From the NCBI GenBank assembly GCA_001662425.1, contig BDDC01000778.1, forward strand, positions 1-44,451: DNA of 44,451 nt, in the 5' to 3' direction. A program made the translations under genes and the position numbers. Below the pieces are notes generated by a model. That model did no database searches. It was not told the origin of the DNA and worked only from the letters and a program-made list of their open reading frames with translations. This document shows, piece after piece, positions 11,217 through 23,433 of this stretch. Numbering within the stretch: the first letter of the stretch is position 1; every line of letters begins with the position of its first letter. The DNA is from Chlamydomonas sphaeroides. Taxonomy: Eukaryota; Chlorophyta; Chlorophyceae; Chlamydomonadales; Chlamydomonadaceae.

Positions 11217-12170
11217 ACCGAAAACGGCGAGCATGTGAAGCGACGGCATGTCTACTTGATCTACTTTGCTGGTTGGTCCGGAAAAGGGACGATCAGCTGT
11301 AGAATTGTTAATTGGGTTAGAGCTTTGGCTTGACAAGGTTTGTTAGAGATGCTTGGAGCAATTTCCCGACGCGGCGGGATAAGCGCCACATCAGCTTCGC
11401 CCCATGCAGCCCATGCAGGCCGTACAAACTCCGCACACGGCTGGATGTCATCCTGCATAGTCCGGCCCCTGCTCATGTGTTGGGAGGACGATGAGGAGGC
11501 GTGCCTTACTGTACACGTGAGCGCATTGGGAAAAGCCCAGCCTCGAATCGCCTGTCTCAAGAAGGCCCAGCCTCCTGCCTGTCTCCGCTGCCAGTCAGGG
11601 CCAGGCCTTGTGTGGGCCTTGCACCTTGCCGTCAACTCTCCCATCCGAAGCCGTCCGCATGCGACTGCGCAAACCGGACTGGCTTGCCAGTTCACGCACC
11701 CACGCTGCTGCCTCTCACTTGCGCACCTAGCTTGCGCCATACCCCTCGATGCCCTTCCACCCGTCCCGAACACAATACTAGTCAGCCTTCAAGACCTCGC
11801 GCAACTCAACCCCACACGACCTAGCGCAACACCCTGATTAACACAACTCGTGGCATCCAGGTCACACACGAGCCCAGACAGCGCTGCTTCATGGCACGCG
11901 CGACAAGACACGACGTCGGTATTTTTGGCAACTCCGCCACATTCCCCGCCACATTGGCCACGCCCCAGCATCCTGCTCCCGCGGTCCTGCTGCACCCCGC
12001 CCTTCCACCGGACCGGGCCCCGGCCCCGCTGCGCGCACGCATCCCAGCTCCTGCGGCAACGCCCACGACTCCACACATCCGTGACCGCGCAGCGGTCCAA
12101 GCTTCATGCGAGCTCGCCTCCAACAAAAATACCAGACTCCGCCAACGACTCCGCCAACGGCTCCGCTGCG
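11048..12170. other. Intergenic: promoter of the amidotransferase-like gene and 3' flank of the coiled-coil gene
   Basis: No gene recognised. Both neighbours are on the minus strand, so this holds the upstream region of one and the 3' UTR of the other. I found no TGTAA on the minus strand here, so the coiled-coil gene's poly(A) site is not assigned. Confidence 0.5.
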
Positions 12171-15100
12171 TTAAGCCGCCTCAGCCGCCTGCCGCCTGCG
12201 GTACGCCACGACACCGCGCGCCGCCACCTCGAGCTGCTCCCGCACCGCCGCCACGCTCCCAGCCAGCTCCGCCACCTGCCCGCGGAACCGCCGCACCGCG
12301 CTCCCCAGCCCCCGCACAGCCTTCCACGGCTTGCCGCCGCCACCGCCCTCCATGCCCTTGCCGCCATCGCCCTTGCCGCAGCCGGAGCGCTTGCCGCCGC
12401 GGCGGCAGGCGCCGCCCGCGTCTAGCGCGGCCTTCACCGCCGCCTGCGCCTCACGCACCAGCGTCTCCAGGCTGCGCCCGCAAGCCGGGCCGGCGGTGCC
12501 GTTGGCGGCCGGCGGCGCGGCGGCACCTGGCTGCATGCACTCACACCGCAGCGCGGCGAACTGCGCACGGTATGCGCGCCGCGCCGCCGCCACCGCCGCC
12601 TCGTGCAGCTGCGGCAGACGCGACAGCGCCGCGCGGCCCTGCTCCAGCGCCGCCGCCGCGCCGGCCTGAGCGCCGGCAGCCGCCGCCGCCAGCTCTTCGC
12701 GCACGCGGCGCCAGTCGCCGGCTGCGAGGGCCTCGGCGGCCGCCGCCGCGGCGCCGGCCGCCGCGCGCGCGGCGCGGCGGGTCTCGGCCGCGGCTGCGCT
12801 GGCTGCGGTCAGCAGCGGCTGCCAGGTCTTGGCGGACTTGGCGCCCTCGCCGGCGCTGGCGAGTGCGGCTAGCAGCCAGTCGCGCAGGTGCTGCGAGCGC
12901 GCCAGCCAGGCCTCCGCGTCAAACATGTCGCCGCCGTCGGCGCCGTCCGTGGAGCCGGGGATGGCGAGCGCAGTCTCGACGGCCTCCTTGGCCAGGTGCT
13001 TGGGGATGCCGAGGCTGCGGAGCGCGGCCAGCAGGCGTGCCCTGTGGCAGCAGTGGAGGTTACATTGTTGCGACCGGGTCAGAGCGGCGCTTGGCGGTGT
13101 TTCATGGTGGTTGAAGCGGCGCTTGGTGGCTATCGCAGCAGGGAGCACTCGCTAGGGTATGTATGGCGCGGTTCGGCCAGTGCCCGCCGCACCTCGGGCT
13201 GCACCGCGCAGTGCACTCGGCGCCCGCCACCTCGGCCTCGGCCCGCTCCGCCACCCAGGCCAGGCAGCGCGCCGCCTCAACCAGCCGCGCCTCCACCGCG
13301 GCCGCGCCGCCCTCTGCGACGCACGAGTTGGGACATCATAATTGGAGGCCGCCGGCTGCGCACGACAGGCCCCAGGACCCGGCCGCGCTCCCAACCCCAG
13401 GCACCGACAACGCAAGCCCGGCATGCCGCTTGTCCAACCTGGTTGCAAGAGGCAGCCACTGCGTAACGACACAGTAGGCAACGCACCGTAGTTGTGGTCG
13501 ACGTGCACGGTGGCGACCGCCGCCATCTCAGCTAGCGCGCCCTCCAGGCGCTCCAGCAGCTGGCCCGACAGCGGCGAGGGGTCTTCGAAGCCGGCCTTGG
13601 CGCACACGCGCACCGCCAGCGATACGGCCTGCGCGAAACGCGGCGCAACGGGGCGGGACTCGCGCTGAGCATGGAGGGTAGCGTGCGCGCAGTGCACGCC
13701 AGCAGCAGCCGACCCACAGGGGTCACCAGGCCCTGGCTGAACCTCTATTAGGCGGCGGGCCGGCGCCACTGCGTTGGTTACGCACGAAGCTGTACAGCCC
13801 TGGGGGGCGCAGGCCCCCAGCTCTCGGGCCTACCTTTCGGCTGCCCTGGCCCCTGCCGCTGTTCTGGCCCCTGCCGCTGCCCTAACCCCCTGCAGCGCCC
13901 GAGCCCCAGCGCCTGCCTTGTGCGCCGCGATGAGGCTCTCGGGCAGCTCGTCATCGTCGGCTACGGAGCGGATCAGCGGCTGCAGCACGGGCAGCCACTG
14001 GGAGGCCGCCCAGGAGGAGACCACCTGCGGGGGGGGGACCGCAGGCGGCGGGCGGGAAGGCAGGCGGCGGGCGGGAAGGCAGGAGGCAGCGGCAGGCAGG
14101 GGTCAGGCAGGGCTGGGCGCGGCCGGGCGGGAGGGCTTGCACGAGAATGTGCCGTAGAAGGATGGGAAGCAGTGCCGTAACGGCATGGAGATCCCCAACA
14201 TGTGCGCGCTGGCCGCACCTGCGTGGCCACCTCCTTGGCGTGGTCATCCTCGTCATCGTCATTGTCGTCGTCCTTCCGGGAGTGTTTGGACCGGCGCTCC
14301 TCACCGCCTCGACGGGCCGACAGCTCGCGGACGCGCTTGGCTAAGTGCTTCCAGCGCCGCTCTAGACCGTCCATCGCACGCCGCACGGCGATGCCGCGGG
14401 GCTGCTGCGCCGCTGCCGCATGGCACGCGCCGCCATCTGCGCCGCCGCCGTCGGCGTCGCAGGCCTTGGCACGCTTGGCGCTGCCCTTGTCGCCGCCCTT
14501 GCCGCCACCGTAGGGCTCGGGGCCCTGCTCCACGGCCGCCAGCGACTCCGACAGGTTCCGCAGCGCCGCGCAAGCGGGCTGCGTCAAGGGGGCCTTCGGC
14601 GGGCCACTCACAAGCAGGCCCCAGGCGGCTGACGGCACCACCGCCGGTCGCCGGCCCTTGCCCTGCGGCGCCTCGGCGCCATCGACGGCGCCAGACTCCG
14701 GCGTGACGTTTGCGGCCGGCGGCGCGGCTGCAGCGGCCGGCGGCGCCGACAGCGTGGCGGCATAGCACCAGTACTGGCCTGGCGACATGCCGACGGGTGT
14801 GCCGTCAGAGGCGACGGCGACGGCGCCAGCGGCGGCGGCGGCGGGGTCAGTGACCCTGACCCACGAGCCCAGGTCGAAGCTTGTGGCGCTGTCCATGTCC
14901 TCATCCTCATCATCCTCGTCGCCTGAGTCGTCCCCGGCTGTGCCGAGACCGATGTCGGTGGACACCGCGGAGGGCGAAGCCGGGGTCGGCGGTGGCGGGG
15001 CCGCCGGCTCCGCCGGTGGCGGCTCGGCCGCCCCCGCGACCGGCCCGGCCAGCTCCGGCACTACCGCGGACGCCGGCTGCGTGGCCGGCTCAACGTCGAC

Positions 15101-17844
15101 AACGGCTAGGACGGGTTCCACGGCGTCGACGGGCAGCTTCGGCAGATCCCCAGAAGCCGCGGCATTAGCTGCTGCATCCAACTGGTCTTCCTGTGCTGGA
15201 GCCGTCGTAGGCTCCGCTAGCACTGCCGCCGTCTCGCCACGCTCGACTACGGCGGCCTCTTGAAACTCAGCCGCAGCGGGAGGCTGCGCAGCGCTCTCCG
15301 GGACCACCACCGGTTGTGGCGCTGTGGCTGCGGCGGGGCCCTCCGTCGCCGGCGTCGCCGCAGGTCGCTGGCCGCTGCGTGCCATAAACAAACCGCCGCC
15401 AACCGCAGCCACCGCCACCAGGAGACCAATCAGCAGCAGCGCCGGAAGCGGCGAGCCAGTGCCACCACCAGCGACGGCCTTGGTGCCGCTTGCCACGGCA
15501 GGGCGCTTCGCCGCCGCCTTGCTGCCAGCAGCTCCAGCGGCCGGCTTGGCGGCGCTCTCATCTGCCTTGGCGGCGGCCTTGCAGGCCTTGCCACCGGCGT
15601 CCTTGCCAGTCTTGGGTGCTGACGACCCGTGGGCCTTGGCCTTTGCAGGCTGCGCCACTGGCTCGGGTGCCGTGGCGACCTCCGACCCCTTCGGCCCGGC
15701 CGCCTCCGCAACCTGCTCCCCAACCGGCACCGCGCCAGCCTGCGGCTCGGGCTCCGGCGCCGCTGCCAAGCCGCGCGCCGCAGCCACGGGCACGACCTCG
15801 TCCACATCTTCCTCGGGCTGCGGCAGCGGTACTGCCCCCTCTCTGGCACGGGCCTCCGTGCGCACCACCCTCTGTGGCGGCGCCGTGCTGCTCTTCCCGC
15901 CCTCCGCCGCCACGCCGCGGTCCTCCTCCTGCTCCGGCTGCGGCTTCTGCGCGCCCTCTGCCTCCGACTCCACACCAGCCACGTCCGTCGCCGCTTGCTG
16001 CGGTTCCAGTGCTGGCGCAGCCGCCGGCTCCGCCTCCGCCGGCTGGACCGGCGGCGGCGGCACGGCCGAGGGCGGCGCGACGGGGGTCTCCGGCACCGCC
16101 GTCAACGGCACCACCGGCGTTGCGTCTGTAACGAAGCCCCGGGCGCCGCTGCGCACGACACTGCGCATGCTAGCGCCGCTTGCGATGCCGGCCGCCGCCT
16201 CATCCAGAAGGTCCAGTTCTTCGGTGTACTCCACCTCGCCGGTGGCGTCGTCCGTCAGGCCGCTGCAAGGGCGCAGCAGGCAGCCAGGGCAGCGGCAATT
16301 GCAGGGCCCACGTGGATATCAGGCGATATAACGAGGAGCGACGTCGAGGCACCGCGCGCAATCGCAGCTGTGTTCATCGGGGGGCAGCAACGCTTCGTCC
16401 CGTTCTGGCTGGGCAGCCGCACCTGCGAGGCTGCGCCAGCAGCTGTCGCACCGAGGGCGATGCATTCGAGCCCGCAGGGCCGCCGCCGGCGGCGGCGGCC
16501 GCGGCCGCACGCTGCCGCCTCTGCCGCCTCTCCAGCACGTCCATTTGCTGCGCCAGGGAAGCGGCCGCGGACAGAGGCGGACACGTGGGCAGTAGTTGCG
16601 ACCCAAGCAAGGCAAAGCTGCATGTGTGGTACTCATACGGCAGGAACCGCAAGCACGACCACAGGCGTGTGCCGTGCTTGTGGGTACGTATAAACGTCTG
16701 CTGTACCTGGGTCAGCAGTTGGTTGAGCCAGGTCTGGCTGCTGGCGTGCGTCTGCGACAGCTGCTTGTACGATACGCGCAGTGTGGAGAGCTCGGCATCT
16801 GCGGAGCAAGCACAGGGATGCTGTCAGTAGGGCGCCGAGCAATCCATGGACGGGACCGAGTCGGTGGCCTCGGAAATCGTGGCATCAACGGCGCGCGAGG
16901 CGGTAGGAACCCGCAAACGACGCCGAAATGTCGGCTCGCCACGCCGGTAGACAAGAGCGAGGACAACCAACGCCCACCTGACTCGAGCAGCCGGCCCGCC
17001 AGCTCGTCCCGCTCCTCCTCCAGCTGCTGCAGGCGCGCCAGCAGCGCCGGCGGGATGGCTTCCAAAACGGACTCGTCAAGCCCCGCCAGCGCGGCCAGCA
17101 GCCCGCCGTCGCCGTCACCATCCTCACTTCCCTCCATGTCGTCAGCGCCGAGGCTGTGGGTGCTGGCGGCGTGGCCGCTGGCGGCGCCGCCGCGAGCCCA
17201 TCTGACAGGAGCCAGCCGCGCGTCACCGAGGGGAGCCGCGGCACCTATCACGGACGGCACGGGAAGGAAGATGGCAGGTGGGTGTGCAGACATCGCGTAG
17301 ACCGAGGGGTGGTTTCAGGGGCTGAGGGAGTACGGCCGTACGGCCGCACAGCCAGGTTCCCCAGCGCCAGGCTCAGCGGTGCGACGTTTGCGCACCTGGC
17401 AACATGCTGCTTGATTGGCTGGCGCTGGCCGCCCCCTGCCATTCCGTTGGTGAGAGCGGCACGCTGTGCAAAATTTTGTCAGCCAGCTGCGAGCCGCCGT
17501 CGCCGTCGGCGGATGCCGAGATGTGGCTCTCAGCTGGGGGGGAGTCTGCGCCACCGGAGGCATCGGAGGTGGATGGTCCCCCCAGAGGGCTGCGGGTCGC
17601 ATCCCCCTGCTGGGTTGGAGGCGAGGCAAGGACGACAAGTGTTGGCGACCGGAGGGGCGGGCCCACTGGGCCTGACACGCCCGCCACGAACCGGGCGTCC
17701 TCCTATCAGCACGCGCCTCCTGGCAGCACGCGCCTGCCTAGCAGCACGCGCCTGCCGTCCTCCCAGCAGCACGAAGGGTGAAGAACGCCCTCCGAGCGCC
17801 GACTCCTCCACCTCCTCGTCCTCTATTGCGGCAAAATCTGACAT
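12171..17844 (-). CDS. Long coiled-coil protein with a single membrane segment, function unknown
   Basis: Start MSDFAAIEDEEVEESALGG at 17844. Exon 1 and the beginning of exon 2 (ending 17396) are not resolved. After that the exons join in phase: 17244-16978, 16798-16707, 16547-16423, 16262-14219, 14024-13917, 13628-13487, 13313-13193 and 13041-12171 (TAA). Order: acidic N-terminus, helical segments (LQQLEEERDELAGRLLES; LRVSYKQLSQTHASSQTWL; QMDVLERRQRRQR), then a 681-codon exon rich in Ala, Pro and Glu. That exon carries one membrane span (LPALLLIGLLVAVAAVGGGL, about 15455-15380), acidic runs (DDSGDEDDEDEDMD; DDDNDDDEDDH) and WKHLAKRVRELSARR. The C-terminus is Ala-rich and helical. The total is over 1,250 aa. 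It could be an endomembrane or plastid-envelope tether; I do not recognise the family. The exon 7 donor appears to be GC (13916-13915), or else is misplaced. Confidence 0.72.
13848..13884. repeat. Two-copy minisatellite in a coiled-coil-gene intron
   Basis: A unit of about 17-18 bp (GCCCCTGCCGCTG plus 4-5 bases) is repeated. It lies next to the ambiguous exon 7 donor and may affect that intron call. Confidence 0.6.
14044..14084. repeat. Tandem repeat in an intron of the coiled-coil gene
   Basis: Two near-identical copies of a unit of about 19-21 bp (GGCGGCGGGCGGGAAGGCA), within the intron between exons 14219 and 14024. Confidence 0.65.
17697..17775. repeat. Short tandem repeat at the 5' end of the coiled-coil gene
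   Basis: At least three copies of an AGCACGCGCCTSC unit spaced 15-17 bp apart. If translated on the minus strand they give repeated (A)RQARAA. The repeat obscures the end of exon 1. Confidence 0.6.
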
Positions 17845-18773
17845 CTGCAAAGCGATGCGTTTGCACAGGTATAGCGCGATTATTGTTGTTGTTGTTGTTG
17901 CGCAGCCCCCTCGACGTGTGCCGACGCGATGCTGGTCAACCCTCACCCCGCGCAGTTTCCGGTCGGGGGTTGTGTCAGTTTCCGACTGCGCAGAAGCTGT
18001 CTTGCTGCACCCAGCACTTTGCGCTGCGCTTGCCTCGAATAAAGGCGTAGTCCAAGGTCCTCACCTTCTGCGCCTCACAACGCTACGTCCTTAGCAAGCA
18101 TTCATTCTCAGCTACGGTAGGTGAAAATGCCTGGAGTGCCGCTAACGCTAGCTGTTTGGGGGCGTTGTCCCTCGGACGGCAAGCGCGTCTTGCGTGTGCC
18201 TGCCTTCTACAGTGGCGCTATGTGCATATGCTGGTGCTGCTGTACGCTGTGGCAGTCGTGTGTGTGTCGTCGGCATGTTTACCCCTCCCCCACCCCCTGC
18301 CCGACGCAATTCTCCACTGGCCCCCATGCGTATTAAATCTTCCTTCCCTCTGTTGATGAGAGTAACTGAATATTACTCGTCAATCCCGACACCACACGGC
18401 ATTGTAACAAGGCAGGAATGGGGTCGCGACGGAGGACCCACATGGGGCTTGGATGAACGCTCCGTCCGACTGCTACCTCAATCACACGCGGGACTGTCAG
18501 CATACACTGCAATCCTTGCTTCGTGCATGCTAATGGCCGGCCTTGACGTTGTGTGGCGAAGCGCTCGACATGCCGTAAGCAGCACTTGTTGGGAGTGAGA
18601 CAACAACGCTACCCAGCCGACTTGCACTGATCGAACGCCTGAGGAGCGTTTCAAGCAGGCGGCAGAGTCGCCCCGCTCTGCCAGTGTGCGACTTCACATT
18701 TGTGGATTTGGAGAGGGGCCCGCGCAACGCGCTAGAGGCCTCGACAGGCACGTGCAACTCAGGCGGCTTGGAC
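17845..18773. other. Divergent (head-to-head) upstream region
   Basis: About 930 bp between the start codons of the coiled-coil gene (minus) and the first tandem membrane-protein gene (plus). It includes a TTG/GTT microsatellite at about 17881-17900. No coding sequence or clear TATA box was seen. It may act as a shared promoter region. Confidence 0.5.
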
Positions 18774-20540
18774 ATGTTCCGTCGCGCACGAGCCGTGGCG
18801 CCGGCGCTGGCTCTTTACATGGTCTTCTACATGCCGCTCCTGGCATCCGGCGCTGCCAACATACGCTTGCACAGATACAACAGTGGAAGACGCCTTTTTC
18901 AGGACGGTGCGTGTGGCAGTTACAGTCGAACCGCACTTCTCCAGAGTTTGCGGACTTAGCGCACACACTCTTTTCCCCCTGAAACTGCGCGTAACCTCCT
19001 CGCCAAACGGCCCTCCCCGGCCCCACCTGAAACTACAGCACAAGGGTCAATTGTGGTGGACGAATCGACGTGCGTGACCTTCAACAGCCTCGAGTACAAT
19101 CCCATCCGTGGGTCAGCGGGCAGCATCCTGGGCTTCGTAACACTCAGGAGCGCCGGCGCGACGACTCCAGGGCAGGTGAGCACAGCCCTACCGCACAGAG
19201 CTGAAGCCGTTGGCGTGCATACTCCACCTGGTACCGCTGACTTGCGGCTCCTAGAACACGCCACAGTTGCCATTCCGCCATAGCGGCGCCGGGGCCTTGC
19301 GGTACAGTGAAACGTGTGATCTACAGAGACCAACAGCATCGGACCTACGCCCGTGGCATAAATGCCCCGGATCCGAGCAATAGTCCTTCCGGGGCCCGGG
19401 CGCCGGTATAGCGGAATTATGATGCCAGCCCCTGCCTACCCAACATTGCCGTTGCCGGCCCGCCCGCCCTGCCTGCTGCCGCCTGGTGCGCGGCCCTTTC
19501 TCACCACCACCGCACCCCCTGCCATACCGCCATCAACCGCGCAGGAGGAGCTCCTGGAGGTCACTGTGTCGCTGACCGAAAGCAGCGGTCTGTTCTTCGC
19601 AAAAACGCCACAGGTGTGCAGCGCGAGCGCAACCCGCGGCTGCTTGCCGCTCACCATGGGGGTCGGGACAACAGCACCACGGCATACGCTGCGGACCTCT
19701 CCAGGCCGCGGCGCGACCCGCGGCGGGCCTTACCACACGAGTGCTCATATGCACGGGCTCCCTGCCGTGCAACCGCCCGCAGCGAGCAACGCCCGGCAAC
19801 GTCGTCGCCTACACGAGCCGCTTCCAGCCGGACGACTGCCCAACCACTAACCGCAAGCTGTCTGAGGTACGCCGCCGCGCGAGGCGTGTGGCGCCGGGCG
19901 CAGCGGCAGGGCAGGCCCGGCCGCTGCAGGGCAGCCGTGCGGGGCAGCGGGCGCGATGGCATCGGCGAGGCGGCCGCCCTGTGCTGCCGGCTGGGGACTG
20001 CCGGGGGCATGGCGCGTCATGGCGCTTGGGTACCCGGGGGAGACTTTGTCGCGTGCTAACGACTGACGCGTCCGCACTGGCTGCTTGCGACCGCAGCAAT
20101 CCGCGACGGCGGACTGCAACAGCCGGAGCACGTCGTTCAACGTGGCCGTGCCGCCTAACCTATTCAACTGCTCATACCTGTCCGAGGCCTTTGACAGGTG
20201 CGGGGCTGCGCGGTGTGCGGCAGCTGACGTCCGACACCTGGGGCCCCTGGCGCCCGCGGGTGCCAGCTGCACTCCCAGCCCTGCGCGCTACGCCCGCTGG
20301 TGCTGCATGCCGCCGCGGAAACTGCGGCGAGGCTTGCTGTGCCTCCCGCTATCCGTCGCCTGCTGTAGGGCCTTCTTCCTGCAAATCGAAATCTACGTGG
20401 CGCCGTCGGTGCGTCAGGGGGCATACTTCAGCTTGGCATTGGCCTGGATTGGGATCGGCTGTGGGATAGGGCCTGCTCGAGAGACCTGCGCGCTGCTACC
20501 CTTGCCGGCACCCCGGTCCGGATCGCCTCCATTGGGAGCC

Positions 20541-20578
<38 letters not shown>

Positions 20579-23433
20579 NNNNNNNNNNNNNNNNNNNNNN
20601 NNNNNNNNNNNNNNNNNNNNNNNNNNNNNNNNNNNNNNNNNNNNNNNNNNNNNNNNNNNNNNNNNNNNNNNNNNNNNNNNNNNNNNNNNNNNNNNNNNNN
20701 NNNNNNNNNNNNNNNNNNNNNNNNNNNNNNNNNNNNNNNNNNNNNNNNNNNNNNNNNNNNNNNNNNNNNNNNNNNNNNNNNNNNNNNNNNNNNNNNNNNN
20801 NNNNNNNNNNNNNNNNNNNNNNNNNNNNNNNNNNNNNNNNNNNNNNNNNNNNNNNNNNNNNNNNNNNNNNNNNNNNNNNNNNNNNNNNNNNNNNNNNNNN
20901 NNNNNNNNNNNNNNNNNNNNNNNNNNNNNNNNNNNNNNCGCCAACCCCAAGAGCCTGTTCGTCGGACCCGATGTGGATGCCCTCAACCAGGCCTGCAGCT
21001 TCGCGACTGTGCTAGGTGAGCTCCGGTCCCAGCGCAGCTGCAGTCCTCTCCTGGGCCATGCCGGCCCATGCCCTCCCTCAGCCGCGGCAACCTGCCGCGA
21101 CGCCTGACAGCCGCGCCGCTCCTGCCCTGCCGCGTCTGCCTGCCGCCACAGGCGAGTGCAAGCCGACCAGCTGCCCCGGCTCTGCCGAGCTGGCCGCGCT
21201 CAACGCCACGCTGCTGCGCGCAGCAGCCACCAACGCCAACAAGGACGAAGACGCGAAAGCGGCAAAGATCGTGGGCATTGTCATCGGGTAGGCCCTGCTG
21301 CGCGCCTTCATTGCCGTGCACGCCACGGTCACGGCCCCCATATATGTCAACCCTGCCCGGCGACCCCGTGGCGCACCCCAACACCGCCCACCCACCCCAC
21401 CGTTGCTCCCACCAGCTCCTGCGCCGGAGCGGTGATCATCGCGCTTGCGTTCGCCATCTACATGGTGTACGGCCGGCGCAAGGACGCCGAGATCGCGGCC
21501 GCGCGGCTCGCGGCGCGCAAGCGCCACGGAGACCACCTGCGCGAGGCGCTCGACGACGGCGACGGCTTCGAGTCGGGCAACGATGAGTACGATCACGCGC
21601 CGCACGGCCGCTTCGACAGCACCATGGCGGTCACCAACATGCGCCTGGGCGGCCAGGGCGCCGCCAGCGCCGTCATGTGGGGCTCCGCGAGCTACGGCGG
21701 CGACATGGCGCGGCTGCGAGCCGGGCAGGAGTCGGCGCCGGCAATGGTTGCGCCGATGACATCGGTGCGCGGCCGCCGCAGCCGCCGCCGCCCGCCCAGC
21801 AGCGCCGCCCTGCCGTCGCCGGCCATCCACTTTGGCGGCGTCGAGGGCGAGCCGGGCGGGTTCCAATCGGACGATGCGGCGCCGGTGCCAGCCAGCGAGG
21901 TGACGCCGGCCGCCGCCACAGGTGGTCGCATGGGGCTGCCCATGCAGCGCTTCCTGGGCATGGCACTGCCCCACCGATCTTCCACGGCGCCCAACTCGCC
22001 ACAGCCCGTCTCGCCGGCGCCCATTGCGTCTCGCGGCGAGCCGGGCCACTCCGACGAGGCCGAGGGCTCACCGCTCATCGCCACGCCGCGCGGCGGCAAG
22101 CGCACCCGGCGGCCGCTCGGCGTGCCACGGCTGGCGCTCGAGTCCCAGACCTCGCCGCGCGCCAGCGGTGTGGACCGCGGCGCCTCACCCACGGGTGCGC
22201 CCGCGTTCTCGCCGCGCCGCCCCGCGCCGCCGCCGCCAGGCGCCCGCTCGAGCGCGCCGGGCAACCAGTCCATCCCCGGCTTTGACGACGACGTCGGCGT
22301 GCTGCCGCCCATCCCCAGCGCAGCCGCCGCCGCTGCCGTCGCTGCCGTCGGCAGCCCCAGCCGGCTGCGCGTGCCCACGCGCTTCGGCGAGCTCATGGCT
22401 GGCATGGGGCTGGGCCGCAGCCCCGCGCGTGACGCGGCGCCGCCGCGGCCGCGGCCCGGCGCCGAGCCGGCGTTACCCGTGTCGCGCGGCAGCGTCGGCG
22501 TGGAGCAGTGGGTGCCGCAGCCGGATCCTGGCAGCCCCGTGCTGCCGTCGGGCGGCATGGGCTGGAGCGGCGAGCCGCAGATCGACATTGTGCTGGACTC
22601 GAGCCCGTCAAGCCCGTCGCATGCGGGCGGCAGCCAGCCGACCAGCGGCGCCGCGCGGCGCGCGGCCGGCAGCCGCTCGCCGGCGCCGTCGCGGCTGGGC
22701 CGGGTGCAGCAGCCGCTGCCGGACCTGCTGGCCGAGGCCGTGGCCAACTCGCCGCGGGGCCCGGCGTCTGGCGCCGCCACGGAGTTCATGGACAGCGTGG
22801 GACTGGAGCAGGGCGGCACGCCGGGGCGTGTCGGCATCCTGCTGGTACGTGCCAGTAGCCTCGCCGCGGGCGGCGGAGCGCACTGAGATGAAAGCAAAGC
22901 AAGAGGCGGCGTCGCCGCAGTCATACTCGCTCTTGCTCCACCCGTTGCTGCCGCTGGCTTGGCACAGCGGCCACGCGGCGCCCACCTCACTTGCTCGCGC
23001 CGCACGCCGCTGCGTTCGCTTGGTATGCTGACTCGCGCCCCGTTGCCGCCCCGAACAGGACGACGGCTACGGCAGCAGCGCCGGCGGCACCCACGGCACA
23101 GGCGGCGCGCGCGGCGCCATGGCTGCGCTTCGCTCGCGGCTGCAGCGTTCGCCCACGGGCGACGTGTCCCCCGGCCGCGGCCTGGAGGTTGAGCTGGCGG
23201 GCAGCTCAGCGGAGCGGCAGCCCCGCATCCGCATCACTTTGGACGGCCAGGAGCCGGCGTCGGGCGAGGCCGGTGAGGCCGGCGGCAGCGGTGTGTTCAC
23301 GCGCCTGGCAAAGACCGTGGCGCGGGCTGTGGGCGGCGGCGGCAGCGGCCGTTCAACGGACACGGGGATGGGGAAGCATGCTGGCGACGGCGCTGGAGCA
23401 GGCACGGCGGCCGAGGGGCACAAGCGCGTGTGA
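18774..23433 (+). CDS. Tandem type I membrane protein, copy 1 (interrupted by an assembly gap)
   Basis: Exons in phase: 18774-18906, 19039-19175, 19545-19613, 19783-19866, 20097-20197 and 20370-20409. Gap 20579-20938 follows, then an exon ending 21015, 21152-21287, 21416-22844 and 23059-23433 (TGA). An N-terminal signal peptide (MFRRARAVAPALALYMVFYM...) is followed by an ectodomain with family landmarks: DESTCVTFNSLEY, LLEVTVSLTESSGLFFAK, GNVVAYTSRFQPDDCP, ADCNSR, VPPNLFNCS, ACSFATVLGECKPTSCPG. The membrane helix (IVGIVIGSCAGAVIIALAFA) is itself split by an intron. The cytoplasmic tail (about 580 aa) is rich in Pro, Ser, Gly and Arg, with LRVPTRFGELMAGMGLG and, near the end, GGSGVFTRLAK. Part of the ectodomain, including the expected CAS segment, is probably lost in the gap. 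The function is unknown. A cell-surface receptor or adhesion role is inferred only from topology. Confidence 0.8.
20543..20578. repeat. Poly-C run abutting an assembly gap
   Basis: 36 consecutive C residues run directly into Ns inside an intron of copy 1. A real homopolymer may have broken the assembly, or the run may be an artefact. Confidence 0.9.
20579..20938. other. Assembly gap (360 N)
   Basis: Unknown bases. It removes part of the copy 1 gene between the exon ending 20409 and the exon ending 21015. Confidence 0.99.

Noticed and set aside
15324..16331. Plus-strand open frame of 335 codons
   Set aside because: Exact antisense of the large exon of the coiled-coil gene. The minus-strand frame has better splice sites and continuous phase; GC-rich DNA leaves antisense frames open.
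21692..23005. Minus-strand open frame of 437 codons
   Set aside because: Antisense shadow of the copy 1 tail exon, whose plus-strand frame is joined in phase to the membrane helix.
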